This document shows positions 44,634 to 53,232 of a stretch of DNA of 58,464 bases, piece after piece. The notes below the pieces were generated by a model that ran no database searches, had not been told where the DNA came from, and saw only the letters and a list, made by a program, of their open reading frames with translations. The DNA is from Paracoccaceae bacterium (GTDB lineage: Bacteria > Pseudomonadota > Alphaproteobacteria > Rhodobacterales > Rhodobacteraceae). The position numbers were made by a program, and so were the translations under genes. Location: assembly GCA_014654775.1 (NCBI GenBank), contig JACVZW010000071.1, positions 1 to 58,464 of the forward strand, given 5' to 3'. Position 1 is the first letter of the stretch. Each line of letters opens with the position of its first letter.

Positions 44634-45452
44634 TCAATCGCAGTCGACGCAGCCGGTCAGCTTGTGATCCATCGACACGGCGGGTTGCGAACAGCCCGCC
44701 TCGCCCACGATCTTCGCCGGAACGCCCGCCACCGTCTTCATCGGCGGAATATCCTGCAACACCACGGACCCCGCCGCAATGCGCGAGCAGTTGCCGATGG
44801 TGATGTTCCCCAGAACCTTCGCCCCCGCCCCGATCAGCACGCCATTGCCGATCTTGGGATGCCGGTCGCCATCCTCTTTCCCCGTCCCGCCCAGCGTCAC
44901 GGAATGCAGCATGGAGACGTTATCGCCCACCACCGCCGTCTCGCCAATCACGATGGAATGGGCGTGGTCGATCATCAGCCCTTTGCCCACGCGCGCGGCA
45001 GGGTGGATGTCCACCCCGAACACTTCCGACACCCGCATCTGCACGAAATAGGCAAGGTCCTTGCGCCCCTGCCCCCACAGCCAATGGCCGATACGATAGG
45101 CCTGCACCGCCTGATAGCCCTTGAAGAACAGGATCGGCTGGATGAACCGGTGGCAGGCCGGGTCACGGTCATAGACCGCCATCAAATCGGCCCGCGCCGC
45201 CGCCCCCAGTTCCGGGTCGCTGTCATAGGCGCGATCCGCAATCTCGCGCAGGATCTGTTCGCTCATCTCGCCCGAAGCCAGCTTCAGCGAAAACCGATAG
45301 GCCAGCGCGCGTTCCATGCTGGAATGATGCAAAAGGCTCGAATGGATCAGCCCGCCCAAGAGCGGCTCTGCGGCAATCGCCTCGCGTGCCTCGTCGCAGA
45401 CCCGCGACCAGACCGGATCCACCGTGGTGACCTTTGCCTTCACTTCGGCCAT
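44634..45452 (-). CDS. cysE: serine O-acetyltransferase
   Basis: First step of cysteine synthesis: acetyl-CoA + serine to O-acetylserine. The 272-residue protein has an N-terminal helical domain (LGGLIHSSLLHHSSMERALA) and a hexapeptide left-handed beta helix with catalytic His in DIHPAARVGKGLMIDHAHS and the C-terminal tail that in other CysE proteins binds CysK. ATG 45452 has GGAGGG six to seven bases upstream, so it initiates independently; yet the frame is open back to 45797, joining it to the small gene after the GTA cluster. The tail ends in VDCD rather than the usual Ile, so CysK binding is doubtful. Confidence 0.95.
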   Translation of the reverse strand: MAEVKAKVTTVDPVWSRVCDEAREAIAAEPLLGGLIHSSLLHHSSMERALAYRFSLKLASGEMSEQILREIADRAYDSDPELGAAARADLMAVYDRDPACHRFIQPILFFKGYQAVQAYRIGHWLWGQGRKDLAYFVQMRVSEVFGVDIHPAARVGKGLMIDHAHSIVIGETAVVGDNVSMLHSVTLGGTGKEDGDRHPKIGNGVLIGAGAKVLGNITIGNCSRIAAGSVVLQDIPPMKTVAGVPAKIVGEAGCSQPAVSMDHKLTGCVDCD

Positions 45453-45779
45453 GACGCGCCCTCCATTCCGAACCACCTCCTTAGCATATAGGCAGGCGGC
45501 TGGACAGGCCAACCATGGTCGAAGCTTCCACTCCACAAGCGCCGTACAGGCTGCCCCCAGCGCCATCAGCGCCCCAGCGTCCAATGCGACGCCCATCCGC
45601 CCCGGCCCCAAACGCCCCATCACGCTACCATTGCCCCAGACCGGATGCCCCCGCCCCATCCGGCGCACAAAACGATGGGCGGCATGGACCTCGGCCAGAA
45701 CCTGCCCGGCATCCGCGCCCGGATCGGCCTTCAGATACGCGGCCAGCGCCAGCACATCTCCGATCAGCACCCGCCGCAT
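45453..45779 (-). CDS. small post-GTA protein (DUF7742-like), no stop, in frame with cysE
   Basis: About 109 codons from ATG 45779, coupled to the g15 stop as TGATG. The sequence MRRVLIGDVLALAAYLKADP, AHRFVRRMGRGHPVWGNGS and LGAACTALVEWK resembles a short family (DUF7742, from memory) found next to GTA clusters in Rhodobacterales. Unusually it has no stop before the cysE ATG at 45452: the frame continues into CysE, giving a potential 381-residue fusion. In the next frame a TAA at 45481-45483 sits against the cysE Shine-Dalgarno sequence, which is where a normal stop would be expected. The end is set here at the cysE start. Confidence 0.6.
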
Positions 45780-48700
45780 CAGGGCAGGTCCAACCACCGA
45801 GTGGGCCCCGACCCGAACCGCTGCGACAGCTGTGCCACCTCAACCCGCACCGGCCCGTCCGCCGCGCGCCAATTTGCAGGGTAAAGCCAACTGGTCCCCG
45901 CCACCTCCACCCGTCGCAGCACCGTCGCGCCCTGCCAGACCTGCAGCGAATAGGCCTCTCCCTCCTCGCCCAAGGGCACCTCGACCGATTCCCAACTGTC
46001 CCCGTCGATCCGCGTCCGTCGTACCCAACTCAGCCGCACCCCGCCCGCTTCAGGCACGGCCCGCAGATGCGCCACCGCATAGGGCCGCAGGCCAAGGCCG
46101 GCAAAGGCCAGCCGCCGCTCCACCACATCGGCATCCTCCACACCGCGCGCGGTCGCCCCGACGCGCCAGACCCGCTGCAGCCCGCGTGCGGCCAGCGGCA
46201 TGTCCAGTTGTGCCACCGCCCCCGTCATCAAGACCACGCGGCTACCGGCTGGCCAGAAGGCGGGCATTGCGCCCTCTGTCCCTGCCTGCCCCCGCAGCCG
46301 CATCGACAGCGCCCATGTCTGCGGCCCCACCAACTCTGCCCCGGCGAACTGGAACAGCTCCCACCCATCCTCGCGCCCGTCACCGATGGCCGCCAGATTG
46401 GCCCCGTTCAGCACCGCCTCCAGCGTCCGCCCCGCGACCTGCCCGCCGCCGAACCGCACCGTCAGCGGCGCGCCCCGATCCCAGAACCCGATCCGCGCCG
46501 CGGCCAGCGCATTCTGGCTTTCGCCCATCACCGCAGCCGCCCCCAGCACGGAATTCAGGGCAAAGCTCTCGCCATCCGCTGAAGACCAGACCGACACCCG
46601 CCCCGGCCATGGCTGGGCCGCCACCGCCAGATGCGGCGCATGCGGCACTTCCGCCCCCGACATCAGCGGCAGGTCCAGAAAGACCGGATCAACCGGCACA
46701 TCCGGCAGGAACGGCACGATCCGGCTGCCAAGCCCCCCGTCCGGGCCGGGCAGATAAACACCCCGCTCCACCCGCACGGCCTCTACCTGCAGCGCCTCGC
46801 CCTGTTCCATCCGGTCGATCCGCCAACGCTGCCCCTCCAGCGCCACCACATCCCCCACGCCCAGATCGATCCGCGACCGGGGCAGCGCGAATTCCGCCAC
46901 CTCGCGCCCCACCCGCACCTCGGACAACCAGCGTTCGGCCATCCGCCGCGCCTCTTCGGGCAGTAGGGCGACCGGCGTCTCCTGATCCATGGTCGACTGC
47001 GCCGGATCGCCCACGCGCTTCGCCTCCACCACCAGACGCTGATACTCACCTTCCGCATCGGCATGAGAGAGCCGCAGCCGCGCCGTCCCCTCCGCCTCTG
47101 CCGCCCGCCGCCGGGTCAGATCGCCCTCCTTGCCCGCGACCAGCCCGCCCTCCTCCAGGTCCGCCACCACCCGCGCCCCGCGCGACCGGAACCGCAGCAC
47201 CCCGTCGCGTTCCAGCGCATCCACCGCCCCGGCCAGCAACAGCGGCTGCAGCGCCGACCGCGCCGTCCCCGTATCGGTCAGCACATAGCCCCGCACCAGA
47301 CCATGCATGCCCGACACGTCCGGCATGCCCATCCCGGCGCGCTCCGCAATCTCGCAGATCACGGCCTCCAGCGGCTGTGCCGTCGCCCGCCCGTTCAGCC
47401 AATGCCCCCATTGGTAATTGGGCCCGTCCGACCACACATCCCGGCGCAGCGGAAAGGCCGGATAGGGCCGCGCATCCCAAGCCCAGAGATAGGCATGGTC
47501 CATATCCACCATCCGCCCGCCATAAAGCGGCGACATGGGATTGGCCTCCGCTTCTGCCCAATGGGACGTAAAGGCGCGGACATATTGCATCTGAATCAGG
47601 TCGTCCCGATGCCCGTTCGATCCGCGCGGCACCGCAGATTCGGACGAGGCAGGATCAAAGAACAGGTTGGGCTGATTGGTCCCCCGATCCACCGCCGGGC
47701 AGCCGTATTCCGTGAATCGGATTGGCTTTGACATCGGCACCCATGCCGTCGGTTCCGTCTGCCGTTCCCCATCAAGGCGCGGGTGATGCGGCAGCGCCCA
47801 CCAGCTTTTCAGATCCTTCACCCGCCAAATCCACGGCTCATCATGGGCGCCATCCGTGATCGGCTCGCGCCGCTGCGCCGCCACCCCCTCGTCCGAGGCA
47901 TAGTACCAATCGAACCCCTCGCCCCCGGCCACATTGGCGCGCAGATAGCCAAGGTCATGGATCGCGGGCCAAGCCCCATCCGCCTGATCCTCGCCCGCCC
48001 GCCAATCCGACAGCGGCATGTAATTGTCGATCCCCACGAAATCGATCGCCGGATGCGCCCAAAGCGCGTCCAGATGGAAATAGCGGTTCCCGTCCCGGGC
48101 AAAGCCTGCATACTCGCTCCAGTCGGCGGCATAGCTGATCTTCGTCGCAGGCCCAAGGATCGACCGCACATCCGCCGCCAACGCGCACAGCGCATCCACT
48201 GCCGGAAAGCTGTGCCCGGGCCCGCGGATCTGCGTCAGGCCGCGGAATTCCGACCCGATGCAGAAGGCCTCCACCCCGCCCGCCAGCACGCAAAGATGGG
48301 CGTAGTGCAGGATCATCCGGCGCAGGCCCCAATCATTGGGCGGCCCGGAATAGATCACCTCGCCCCCCACCTGCGCGAAATGCCCGGGCTGCGCCTGCCC
48401 GAAAAAGGCCGCCACCTGCGACACGGCGAAGGCCTTGCCGTCGGGTGATCCCGGGCGCCCCGGCGCGATCGACAGGGTGATCCGCCCGCGCCATGGCCGC
48501 GCGGGCTGTGTGGTCGCCCCGCTATAGGGATCGGGCAGCGTATTGCCCACCAACTGATCCAGCAGCAGAAAGGGATAGAACATCACCGCCTGCCCACCCG
48601 CCCGGATGGCCTGAATGGCCTCGATCACCGCGCCATCGGCGGGCGTGCCGCCATAGATCGACTTGCCCGCCTCCTGCGCCAGAACCTGCGCCTGCGCCCT

Positions 48701-49711
48701 GACGATCCCGCCCGCGCGCCACGGCATCCGGGTGCCATCATGCGCCCGCGTCTCCACCTTCGGCCGGATCTGGCACCAGCCGCAGCGCAGATCATCCCCG
48801 AACCACGACACCACCACCGACACCGCCCCCAGCGCGGGCAATTCCTTGCGCATCTGCGACAGCGACACCGCCATGTCGCTGCGCCCGCCCGCGCTGTGCT
48901 GATTGGCCACCGTCACCCCGGACCCGCCGCTCGACAGCAGCACCCTGTCCATGGCCAGCGAGTATTCCCCGGTCCCGGGGATCAGCGCGACCGCCTTCAC
49001 CGCCCCCGCAAAGGGCGGCACCTGTGCCGCAAGCGCGCCCTGCGCCTCCCGCACCACCTCAAAGGTGAATTGCGGCACCCGGTTGCCAAAGGCCTCCAGC
49101 ATCAGGTCCTCAAAGACCACATAGGCCGTCCCGCGATAGGCGGGCGCCCCATCCACCCCTTCCAGCGCGGCGATCTTGGGGTCGGCCAACTGCGTCTCGT
49201 CCCCCGGATAGACCCGCATGTTCAATCCCGCCGGATCGACTTCGGTCCCGTCGGCCCAGACCCGGCCCACGCCCCGGATCACGCCCTCGCACAGCGCGAC
49301 CGCAAGGTTCACGCTGTAGTCGTAATGTGTGGTCGTGGTGGTCCCGGTCACGGTCGAGGATCGCCCGCCCCCCTTGCCGCCGCGGCTTTGGGTCTGGGTC
49401 TGGCTATGCTGGGTATGGGTCACATGTTCGGTAAAGGGCGAACACCAGATCACCTGCCCCCCCACCCGCATCCGTCCCCAGACCACGGGCAGCGCCCCCC
49501 CCTCGCCCGAGGTCATGACTCGCAGCCGCTCCAGCCGCGCCGTCTCCACTGTGACCGCTTCCGATCCCGCCCCCATCAGGCGCTGATCGATGGCCCGCCC
49601 AATGGTGGCCCCCACCGCCTTACCGATCACTGCGCCCGACAGGCCAAGCACGGTGCCACCGAAGCCCGCACCGATGAAGGCCCCGGCCGCGCCAAGGATC
49701 AAGGTCGCCAT
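45779..49711 (-). CDS. GTA tail tip/host specificity protein (g15)
   Basis: The last and largest GTA structural gene, 1310 residues, forming the baseplate tip ('megatron') that contacts the recipient. The N-terminus has Gly-rich hydrophobic helices (GAAGAFIGAGFGGTVLGLSG), then a Thr/Gln-rich loop, a glycoside-hydrolase TIM-barrel-like domain (about 430-760; ISYAADWSEYAGF, FVGIDNYMPLSDW, IRFTEYGCPAVDRG), and phage tail domains to the C-terminus. It starts four bases after g14 and its stop forms TGATG with the next small gene. Length matches RcGTA g15 (about 1300). Confidence 0.92.
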   Translation of the reverse strand: MATLILGAAGAFIGAGFGGTVLGLSGAVIGKAVGATIGRAIDQRLMGAGSEAVTVETARLERLRVMTSGEGGALPVVWGRMRVGGQVIWCSPFTEHVTHTQHSQTQTQSRGGKGGGRSSTVTGTTTTTHYDYSVNLAVALCEGVIRGVGRVWADGTEVDPAGLNMRVYPGDETQLADPKIAALEGVDGAPAYRGTAYVVFEDLMLEAFGNRVPQFTFEVVREAQGALAAQVPPFAGAVKAVALIPGTGEYSLAMDRVLLSSGGSGVTVANQHSAGGRSDMAVSLSQMRKELPALGAVSVVVSWFGDDLRCGWCQIRPKVETRAHDGTRMPWRAGGIVRAQAQVLAQEAGKSIYGGTPADGAVIEAIQAIRAGGQAVMFYPFLLLDQLVGNTLPDPYSGATTQPARPWRGRITLSIAPGRPGSPDGKAFAVSQVAAFFGQAQPGHFAQVGGEVIYSGPPNDWGLRRMILHYAHLCVLAGGVEAFCIGSEFRGLTQIRGPGHSFPAVDALCALAADVRSILGPATKISYAADWSEYAGFARDGNRYFHLDALWAHPAIDFVGIDNYMPLSDWRAGEDQADGAWPAIHDLGYLRANVAGGEGFDWYYASDEGVAAQRREPITDGAHDEPWIWRVKDLKSWWALPHHPRLDGERQTEPTAWVPMSKPIRFTEYGCPAVDRGTNQPNLFFDPASSESAVPRGSNGHRDDLIQMQYVRAFTSHWAEAEANPMSPLYGGRMVDMDHAYLWAWDARPYPAFPLRRDVWSDGPNYQWGHWLNGRATAQPLEAVICEIAERAGMGMPDVSGMHGLVRGYVLTDTGTARSALQPLLLAGAVDALERDGVLRFRSRGARVVADLEEGGLVAGKEGDLTRRRAAEAEGTARLRLSHADAEGEYQRLVVEAKRVGDPAQSTMDQETPVALLPEEARRMAERWLSEVRVGREVAEFALPRSRIDLGVGDVVALEGQRWRIDRMEQGEALQVEAVRVERGVYLPGPDGGLGSRIVPFLPDVPVDPVFLDLPLMSGAEVPHAPHLAVAAQPWPGRVSVWSSADGESFALNSVLGAAAVMGESQNALAAARIGFWDRGAPLTVRFGGGQVAGRTLEAVLNGANLAAIGDGREDGWELFQFAGAELVGPQTWALSMRLRGQAGTEGAMPAFWPAGSRVVLMTGAVAQLDMPLAARGLQRVWRVGATARGVEDADVVERRLAFAGLGLRPYAVAHLRAVPEAGGVRLSWVRRTRIDGDSWESVEVPLGEEGEAYSLQVWQGATVLRRVEVAGTSWLYPANWRAADGPVRVEVAQLSQRFGSGPTRWLDLP

Positions 49712-49714
49712 CGC

Positions 49715-50149
49715 TCACACTCCCAACGGAAAATCGAACCGCGCCACCACCCGGCGCGCCCAAGGCTCCGACAGCGGGCTTTCCACAACGCCATGCCCGC
49801 CATAGGCATGCAGGAAACTCGCCCCCGCCCCGATCTCGGCCTGAATCCCCAGATGCTTGGCCACCGCGCCCTCACGCATGCGAAACAGCAGCACCTGCCC
49901 TGCAGCCATCCCCGCCGCCGGGCGCAGCCAGCGCCCCGCCGCCGCCATCAGATCCTCGCGCCCTCCCGCTTCCGACCAGTCGGGGGTATAGGCGGGCACC
50001 GCCTCCGGCTCTGCCCCCATCACCTCGCGCCAAACGCCCCGCAACAGGCCAAGGCAATCCGTGCCCGCCCCCTTGCAACTCGCCTGATGCACATAAGGCG
50101 TGCCAAGCCAGCCGCGTGCCACGGCCACGATCCGCTCCCTCTCGCCCAT
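49715..50149 (-). CDS. GTA NlpC/P60 cell-wall peptidase (g14)
   Basis: A 144-residue NlpC/P60-type peptidase carried in the tail to open the recipient's wall. The catalytic Cys 32 (KGAGTDCLGLLRG) and His 99 (VAKHLGIQAE) are visible, followed by HAYGGHGVV with the polar third residue. ATG 50149 is two bases after the g13 stop; longer frames to 50197 overlap g13 and are rejected. In RcGTA this protein is a tail component needed for gene transfer to the recipient. Confidence 0.92.
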   Translation of the reverse strand: MGERERIVAVARGWLGTPYVHQASCKGAGTDCLGLLRGVWREVMGAEPEAVPAYTPDWSEAGGREDLMAAAGRWLRPAAGMAAGQVLLFRMREGAVAKHLGIQAEIGAGASFLHAYGGHGVVESPLSEPWARRVVARFDFPLGV

Positions 50150-50151
50150 GA

Positions 50152-51024
50152 TCAGCGCCCCGAGGCCAGTTCGCGCGGCGGCGAGGCGGTCACCCAATCC
50201 TCATCCGGCACATTCGGGAATCCACGGAAATTACTGAAATTCCTGAATTTACCACGGCAGGTTTGCGCCTGCCCGTCGCAGCCCACGGTCAGGAAAACCA
50301 CCGCGCCCGGCTCCGGCACCGCCGCCGGTTCCTCCCACAACTCCACGATCCGCAACCCGCCCGCGACACGGTCCGATTTCACCGTCCCCAACAGGCCCGC
50401 CGCCGCCCCATCTGCAAAGCGGCACAGACCGGCCGCGAACCAGCCACCCTCGAACCCGGTTTCTGCCAGCAGATCCAGCACCCGCCCCTCGCGCACCGCT
50501 TGCAGGGTAAAGCGCCCCCTATAGGCCGCGTCTTCCATATCCACCTTGCAGCGCAGGTCCCCCACAAGCGCATCACAGCCCGACCGGATCACCCGCCCCA
50601 GCGGCTTGTTCAACGCCTCGGACAACCCCCGCAACTCTACCCGGAACGCGCGCCCGGTCTGTTCCACCTCGCCCAAACTCCCGCGAAAGCGCAACGCCCG
50701 CATCTCGGGCGCGGCCCAGTTCACCAACCACATCCGCACCTCGGCCCCGTCATAGCGCCCCGCCCGCAGATCGGCCTCCGATATCCCGTCATCCGATAGC
50801 GCCCCGACCGCCTCGGAATTGTCCACCGCCAGCCCCGCCACTTGGCTTAGCGCCCGCGCCGTCAATCCCGTGCCCGCGCGGAAAGTGATCCCGTCAAAGC
50901 TCAGGTCCTTGTCATGGTCGGTGAAGCCCATCTCCACCCCGTCCCGCCGGGTGACCGCCCAAGCAAGGCAGGTCGTCGCCACCCCTTCGGCCAGATGCGC
51001 GGCCAGCGCCTGCAAACCGCTCAC
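50152..51024 (-). CDS. GTA tail hub protein (g13, DUF2163)
   Basis: A 290-residue hub protein of the baseplate. The N-terminal DUF2163 region includes FTDHDKDLSFDGITF and VGALSDDGISEADLRAGRYDG. Four Cys (150, 159, 249, 256) lie as C-x8-C and C-x6-C, consistent with an iron-sulfur cluster as reported for related tail hub proteins. C-terminal block FRGFPNVPDEDW is well conserved in the family. Overlaps g12 as ATGA. Confidence 0.92.
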   Translation of the reverse strand: MSGLQALAAHLAEGVATTCLAWAVTRRDGVEMGFTDHDKDLSFDGITFRAGTGLTARALSQVAGLAVDNSEAVGALSDDGISEADLRAGRYDGAEVRMWLVNWAAPEMRALRFRGSLGEVEQTGRAFRVELRGLSEALNKPLGRVIRSGCDALVGDLRCKVDMEDAAYRGRFTLQAVREGRVLDLLAETGFEGGWFAAGLCRFADGAAAGLLGTVKSDRVAGGLRIVELWEEPAAVPEPGAVVFLTVGCDGQAQTCRGKFRNFSNFRGFPNVPDEDWVTASPPRELASGR

Positions 51025-51653
51025 AGCCGCACCTCCACCACCGGGACCGACGGCACCTCGCCCGCCTGAAACGACGCGACCGACACCGCGATCCGGTCCG
51101 TGTCGAACCGCACCGGCACGTCAAACTCGAACCCCGCCGTGATCACCGCCCCCACATCCGGCGGTTCAACAAAGGTCAACCGCCCGGTCGCAAGGTCCAG
51201 CGCATAATCCACCGCCTCCACCTTCGCATCCCCTGCCACAGCCACCTGCACCGTCCCTGCCACCGGCTTCAGGATCGGGCGGCGAAAAGCCGTGCCCAGC
51301 GGATCATAGGTCTTGGCCAGCACGAATTCCCGTTGCGCGCCATCCCCAGTGCCCAGAACCTGATCCAGCGCCCCCACCCGCCCCGATGGCTTGCAGGACT
51401 TGAAATCCGCCCAATCCTTCCAGCGGAACCCGTAAAGCTGCCCGCGCCGCGCCTCGAAAAAGGCGATCAGCGCCGCGACATCATCCAGCGACCGCAGGCC
51501 AAGCCCCGCATCATAGCGCCGCCGCGACTGCGCCCAGGGCGTGTTGCGCTCCTCAAACCCGTTGGCCAGCGTAACGATCTCCGTCCGCCGCTCGGGCCCC
51601 CCGGTCGAACCGAAACTCAAATTCGCCGGAAACCGCACCTCGTGGAAACTCAT
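51021..51653 (-). CDS. GTA distal tail protein (g12, DUF2460)
   Basis: A 210-residue distal tail protein of the TIGR02217/DUF2460 type. Starts MSFHEVRFPANLSFGSTGGP, with ERRTEIVTLANGFEERNTPW, a DxxD-rich middle (GQLYGFRWKDWADFKS) and a beta-rich C-terminus (VITAGFEFDVPVRFDTD). It joins the tail tube to the hub. Starts ten bases after the tape-measure stop, with an ATGA overlap to g13. ATG 51653; the longer frame is rejected. Confidence 0.92.
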   Translation of the reverse strand: MSFHEVRFPANLSFGSTGGPERRTEIVTLANGFEERNTPWAQSRRRYDAGLGLRSLDDVAALIAFFEARRGQLYGFRWKDWADFKSCKPSGRVGALDQVLGTGDGAQREFVLAKTYDPLGTAFRRPILKPVAGTVQVAVAGDAKVEAVDYALDLATGRLTFVEPPDVGAVITAGFEFDVPVRFDTDRIAVSVASFQAGEVPSVPVVEVRL

Positions 51654-51663
51654 CGCTACCCCC

Positions 51664-52302
51664 TCACCGGTTCCGCTGCCCGCGCGCCAGCGCGCGCGCC
51701 GCCTGCGCCGCGATCTGGCTCTGGCTGCGCTGGAACCCGGCCACATCCGGCGTCGTGATGTTCATCACCACCGACACCGCCCGCGCCCCGCCGCCCGCCT
51801 GCACGCCCAGCCGCCCATCCGCGCCCCGCGCCAGCGGCAAAATCGCCTCCGGCCCCGCCTCGCCCATGAGCCCGATTCCCCCCCGCATCGGAAAGACCGT
51901 CGGCCCCGCCACCACGCCGCCCTGCGCGAAGGGTGTCACGCGGCCTTGCGCAAAGGCCCCGCCCTTGGCGAATCCCAGCACGCCGGAAAACAGCCCGTTG
52001 ATCCCCTGCGCCAAGGCCCCGCCCAAGGCGTTCTGCACGGGCCGCATCGCGGTGGCATAGACCGACCGCGACAGGCTTTCCGCCACCTGCCCCAGCGCAT
52101 CCGACAGCCGCATCCCATCGAACACCACCCCGTCGAAGGCCCGCTTCAACCCGCTGCCAAGGGCCGAGGACAGGCTTCCCACCTCGCGCCCCGTGAACAG
52201 CATGGTCTGGCTCAACCGCGTCAGTTCCTGCTCAAAGGCCGCCGTCACCGGCACTGCCCCGTCCAGCCGCGCCTCCAGTTCCGCCAGATCGTCCCGCTCC
52301 AT
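51664..52302 (-). CDS. GTA tape measure protein (g11)
   Basis: A 212-residue tape measure protein that sets tail length and is threaded down the tube. The N-terminal helices (MERDDLAELEARLDGAVPVT) lead into AMRPVQNALGGALAQGINGLF and a Gly-rich region (GVLGFAKGGAFAQGRVTPFA) with GLMGEAGPEAILPL, typical of siphovirus tail length proteins but far shorter. ATG 52302 follows GGGGAGAG. The preceding tail-chaperone gene overlaps it by 71 bases in another frame. Confidence 0.85.
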   Translation of the reverse strand: MERDDLAELEARLDGAVPVTAAFEQELTRLSQTMLFTGREVGSLSSALGSGLKRAFDGVVFDGMRLSDALGQVAESLSRSVYATAMRPVQNALGGALAQGINGLFSGVLGFAKGGAFAQGRVTPFAQGGVVAGPTVFPMRGGIGLMGEAGPEAILPLARGADGRLGVQAGGGARAVSVVMNITTPDVAGFQRSQSQIAAQAARALARGQRNR

Positions 52303-52486
52303 CGCCGCTCTCCCCATCCGGAAACGCCGCCGCCAGTTCCGCCAGCCGCGCGCGCGACAGGGGCGGCACCACCGCCGCCCCCACCCCCAGCATCACCCGC
52401 AATTCCGCAGGCGTCAGACTCCAGAAGTCGCGCGGCAACAGCCGCAGCCCCCCGATCCCCGCCCGCATCAGCCCGGGCCAATCCAT
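52232..52486 (-). CDS. GTA tail assembly chaperone (g10.1)
   Basis: A small tail-assembly protein (84 residues). The conserved core MDWPGLMRAGIGGLRLLPRD, FWSLTPAELRVMLG and LSRARLAELAAAFPD ends at about residue 57. The rest is a Gly/Ala/Ser tail (GAGRSGGTGGAAGRGSAG) with no family support, produced because no stop occurs before the tape measure start; it overlaps g11 for 71 bases. Its ATG (52486) makes a TGATG with the g10 stop. Phages often fuse such chaperones by frameshift; here they are separate. Confidence 0.75.
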   Translation of the reverse strand: MDWPGLMRAGIGGLRLLPRDFWSLTPAELRVMLGVGAAVVPPLSRARLAELAAAFPDGESGDGAGRSGGTGGAAGRGSAGDGGL

Positions 52487-52809
52487 CACCCGGCCTCTCC
52501 CGGCACGGCAAAGGCGCGGGCCAGCAACTCCGCCGCCGCCCGCGCCGCCCCCACCGGACCGCCGCCGATTTCCACCGTCATCAGATCGCCCGCGCGCCCC
52601 TGCCAGCCGCCTCCGCGCAGCCCCGCCACCAGCAGCGCCAGCACATCCCGCGTGGAAAACCGCCCCGCCTCGAACCGCGCCACCAGCGCCATCAGGCTGT
52701 CCTCGCCCAACACGGCCTCCAGCTCCGCCAAGGCACCCAGCGTCAGCTTGGCCACATGGGGGCGGCCATCCAGCACCACCTCCACCTCGCCCGCGAAAGG
52801 ATTGGCCAT
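52486..52809 (-). CDS. GTA tail assembly protein (g10)
   Basis: A 107-residue GTA tail-chaperone component starting MANPFAGEVEVVLDGRPHVA, with a helical C-terminus (AARAAAELLARAFAVPG). It belongs to the gene transfer agent family of this position, adjacent to the tape measure gene, where chaperones guide tail assembly. ATG 52809 overlaps the g9 stop as TGATG; GTG at 52812 is possible. No catalytic motif. Confidence 0.85.
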   Translation of the reverse strand: MANPFAGEVEVVLDGRPHVAKLTLGALAELEAVLGEDSLMALVARFEAGRFSTRDVLALLVAGLRGGGWQGRAGDLMTVEIGGGPVGAARAAAELLARAFAVPGEAG

Positions 52810-53222
52810 CACAGCGCCGTAAAGGCCAAGGCCCCCGCCGAAGCGAGCGTCAGCTCATAGGTCGCCTCGCCGTTGTAACTTCCCGCATATTCGATGGCCG
52901 AGATTTGGAACGGCCCCTCCACCACCCCGAAATCAGGGATGATGACCTGAAACTCCGGCATCTCCCCGTCAAAGAAGATCTGCCGCGCCCGCTCATCCGT
53001 CGCCGCGTCTCGGAACACACCCGCCCCGCTCACCTGCGCCGACCGCACGCCTGCGCCCGCCAGCAATTCGCGCCAGCCCCCCGCGCTTTCAAGGCTCGTC
53101 ACATCCACCGTCTCGGCGTTGAAACTGATGCGCGTCGCGCGCAGCCCCGCCACCGTCTCGAACTGCCCGTCCCCGGTCAGATCCACCTTCACCAGCACGT
53201 CCTTGCCGTTCTGCACCACCAT
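52809..53222 (-). CDS. GTA major tail tube protein (g9)
   Basis: A 137-residue major tail subunit (TIGR02126-like, TP901-1 group) that polymerises into the tail tube. Features: KDVLVKVDLTGDGQFETVAG, the conserved NAETVDVTSLESAGGWRELL and AQVSGAGVFRDAATDERARQ. ATG 53222 with GTG 53225 as alternative; GGAG lies upstream. Within the coupled head-tail gene run. Confidence 0.92.
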   Translation of the reverse strand: MVVQNGKDVLVKVDLTGDGQFETVAGLRATRISFNAETVDVTSLESAGGWRELLAGAGVRSAQVSGAGVFRDAATDERARQIFFDGEMPEFQVIIPDFGVVEGPFQISAIEYAGSYNGEATYELTLASAGALAFTAL

Positions 53223-53232
53223 CACACGCTCC

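Noticed and set aside
45424-47571. Long Pro/Arg-rich plus-strand frame opposite the GTA tip gene
   Set aside because: Composition is that of an antisense shadow of a high-GC gene; no domain, no ribosome-binding site.
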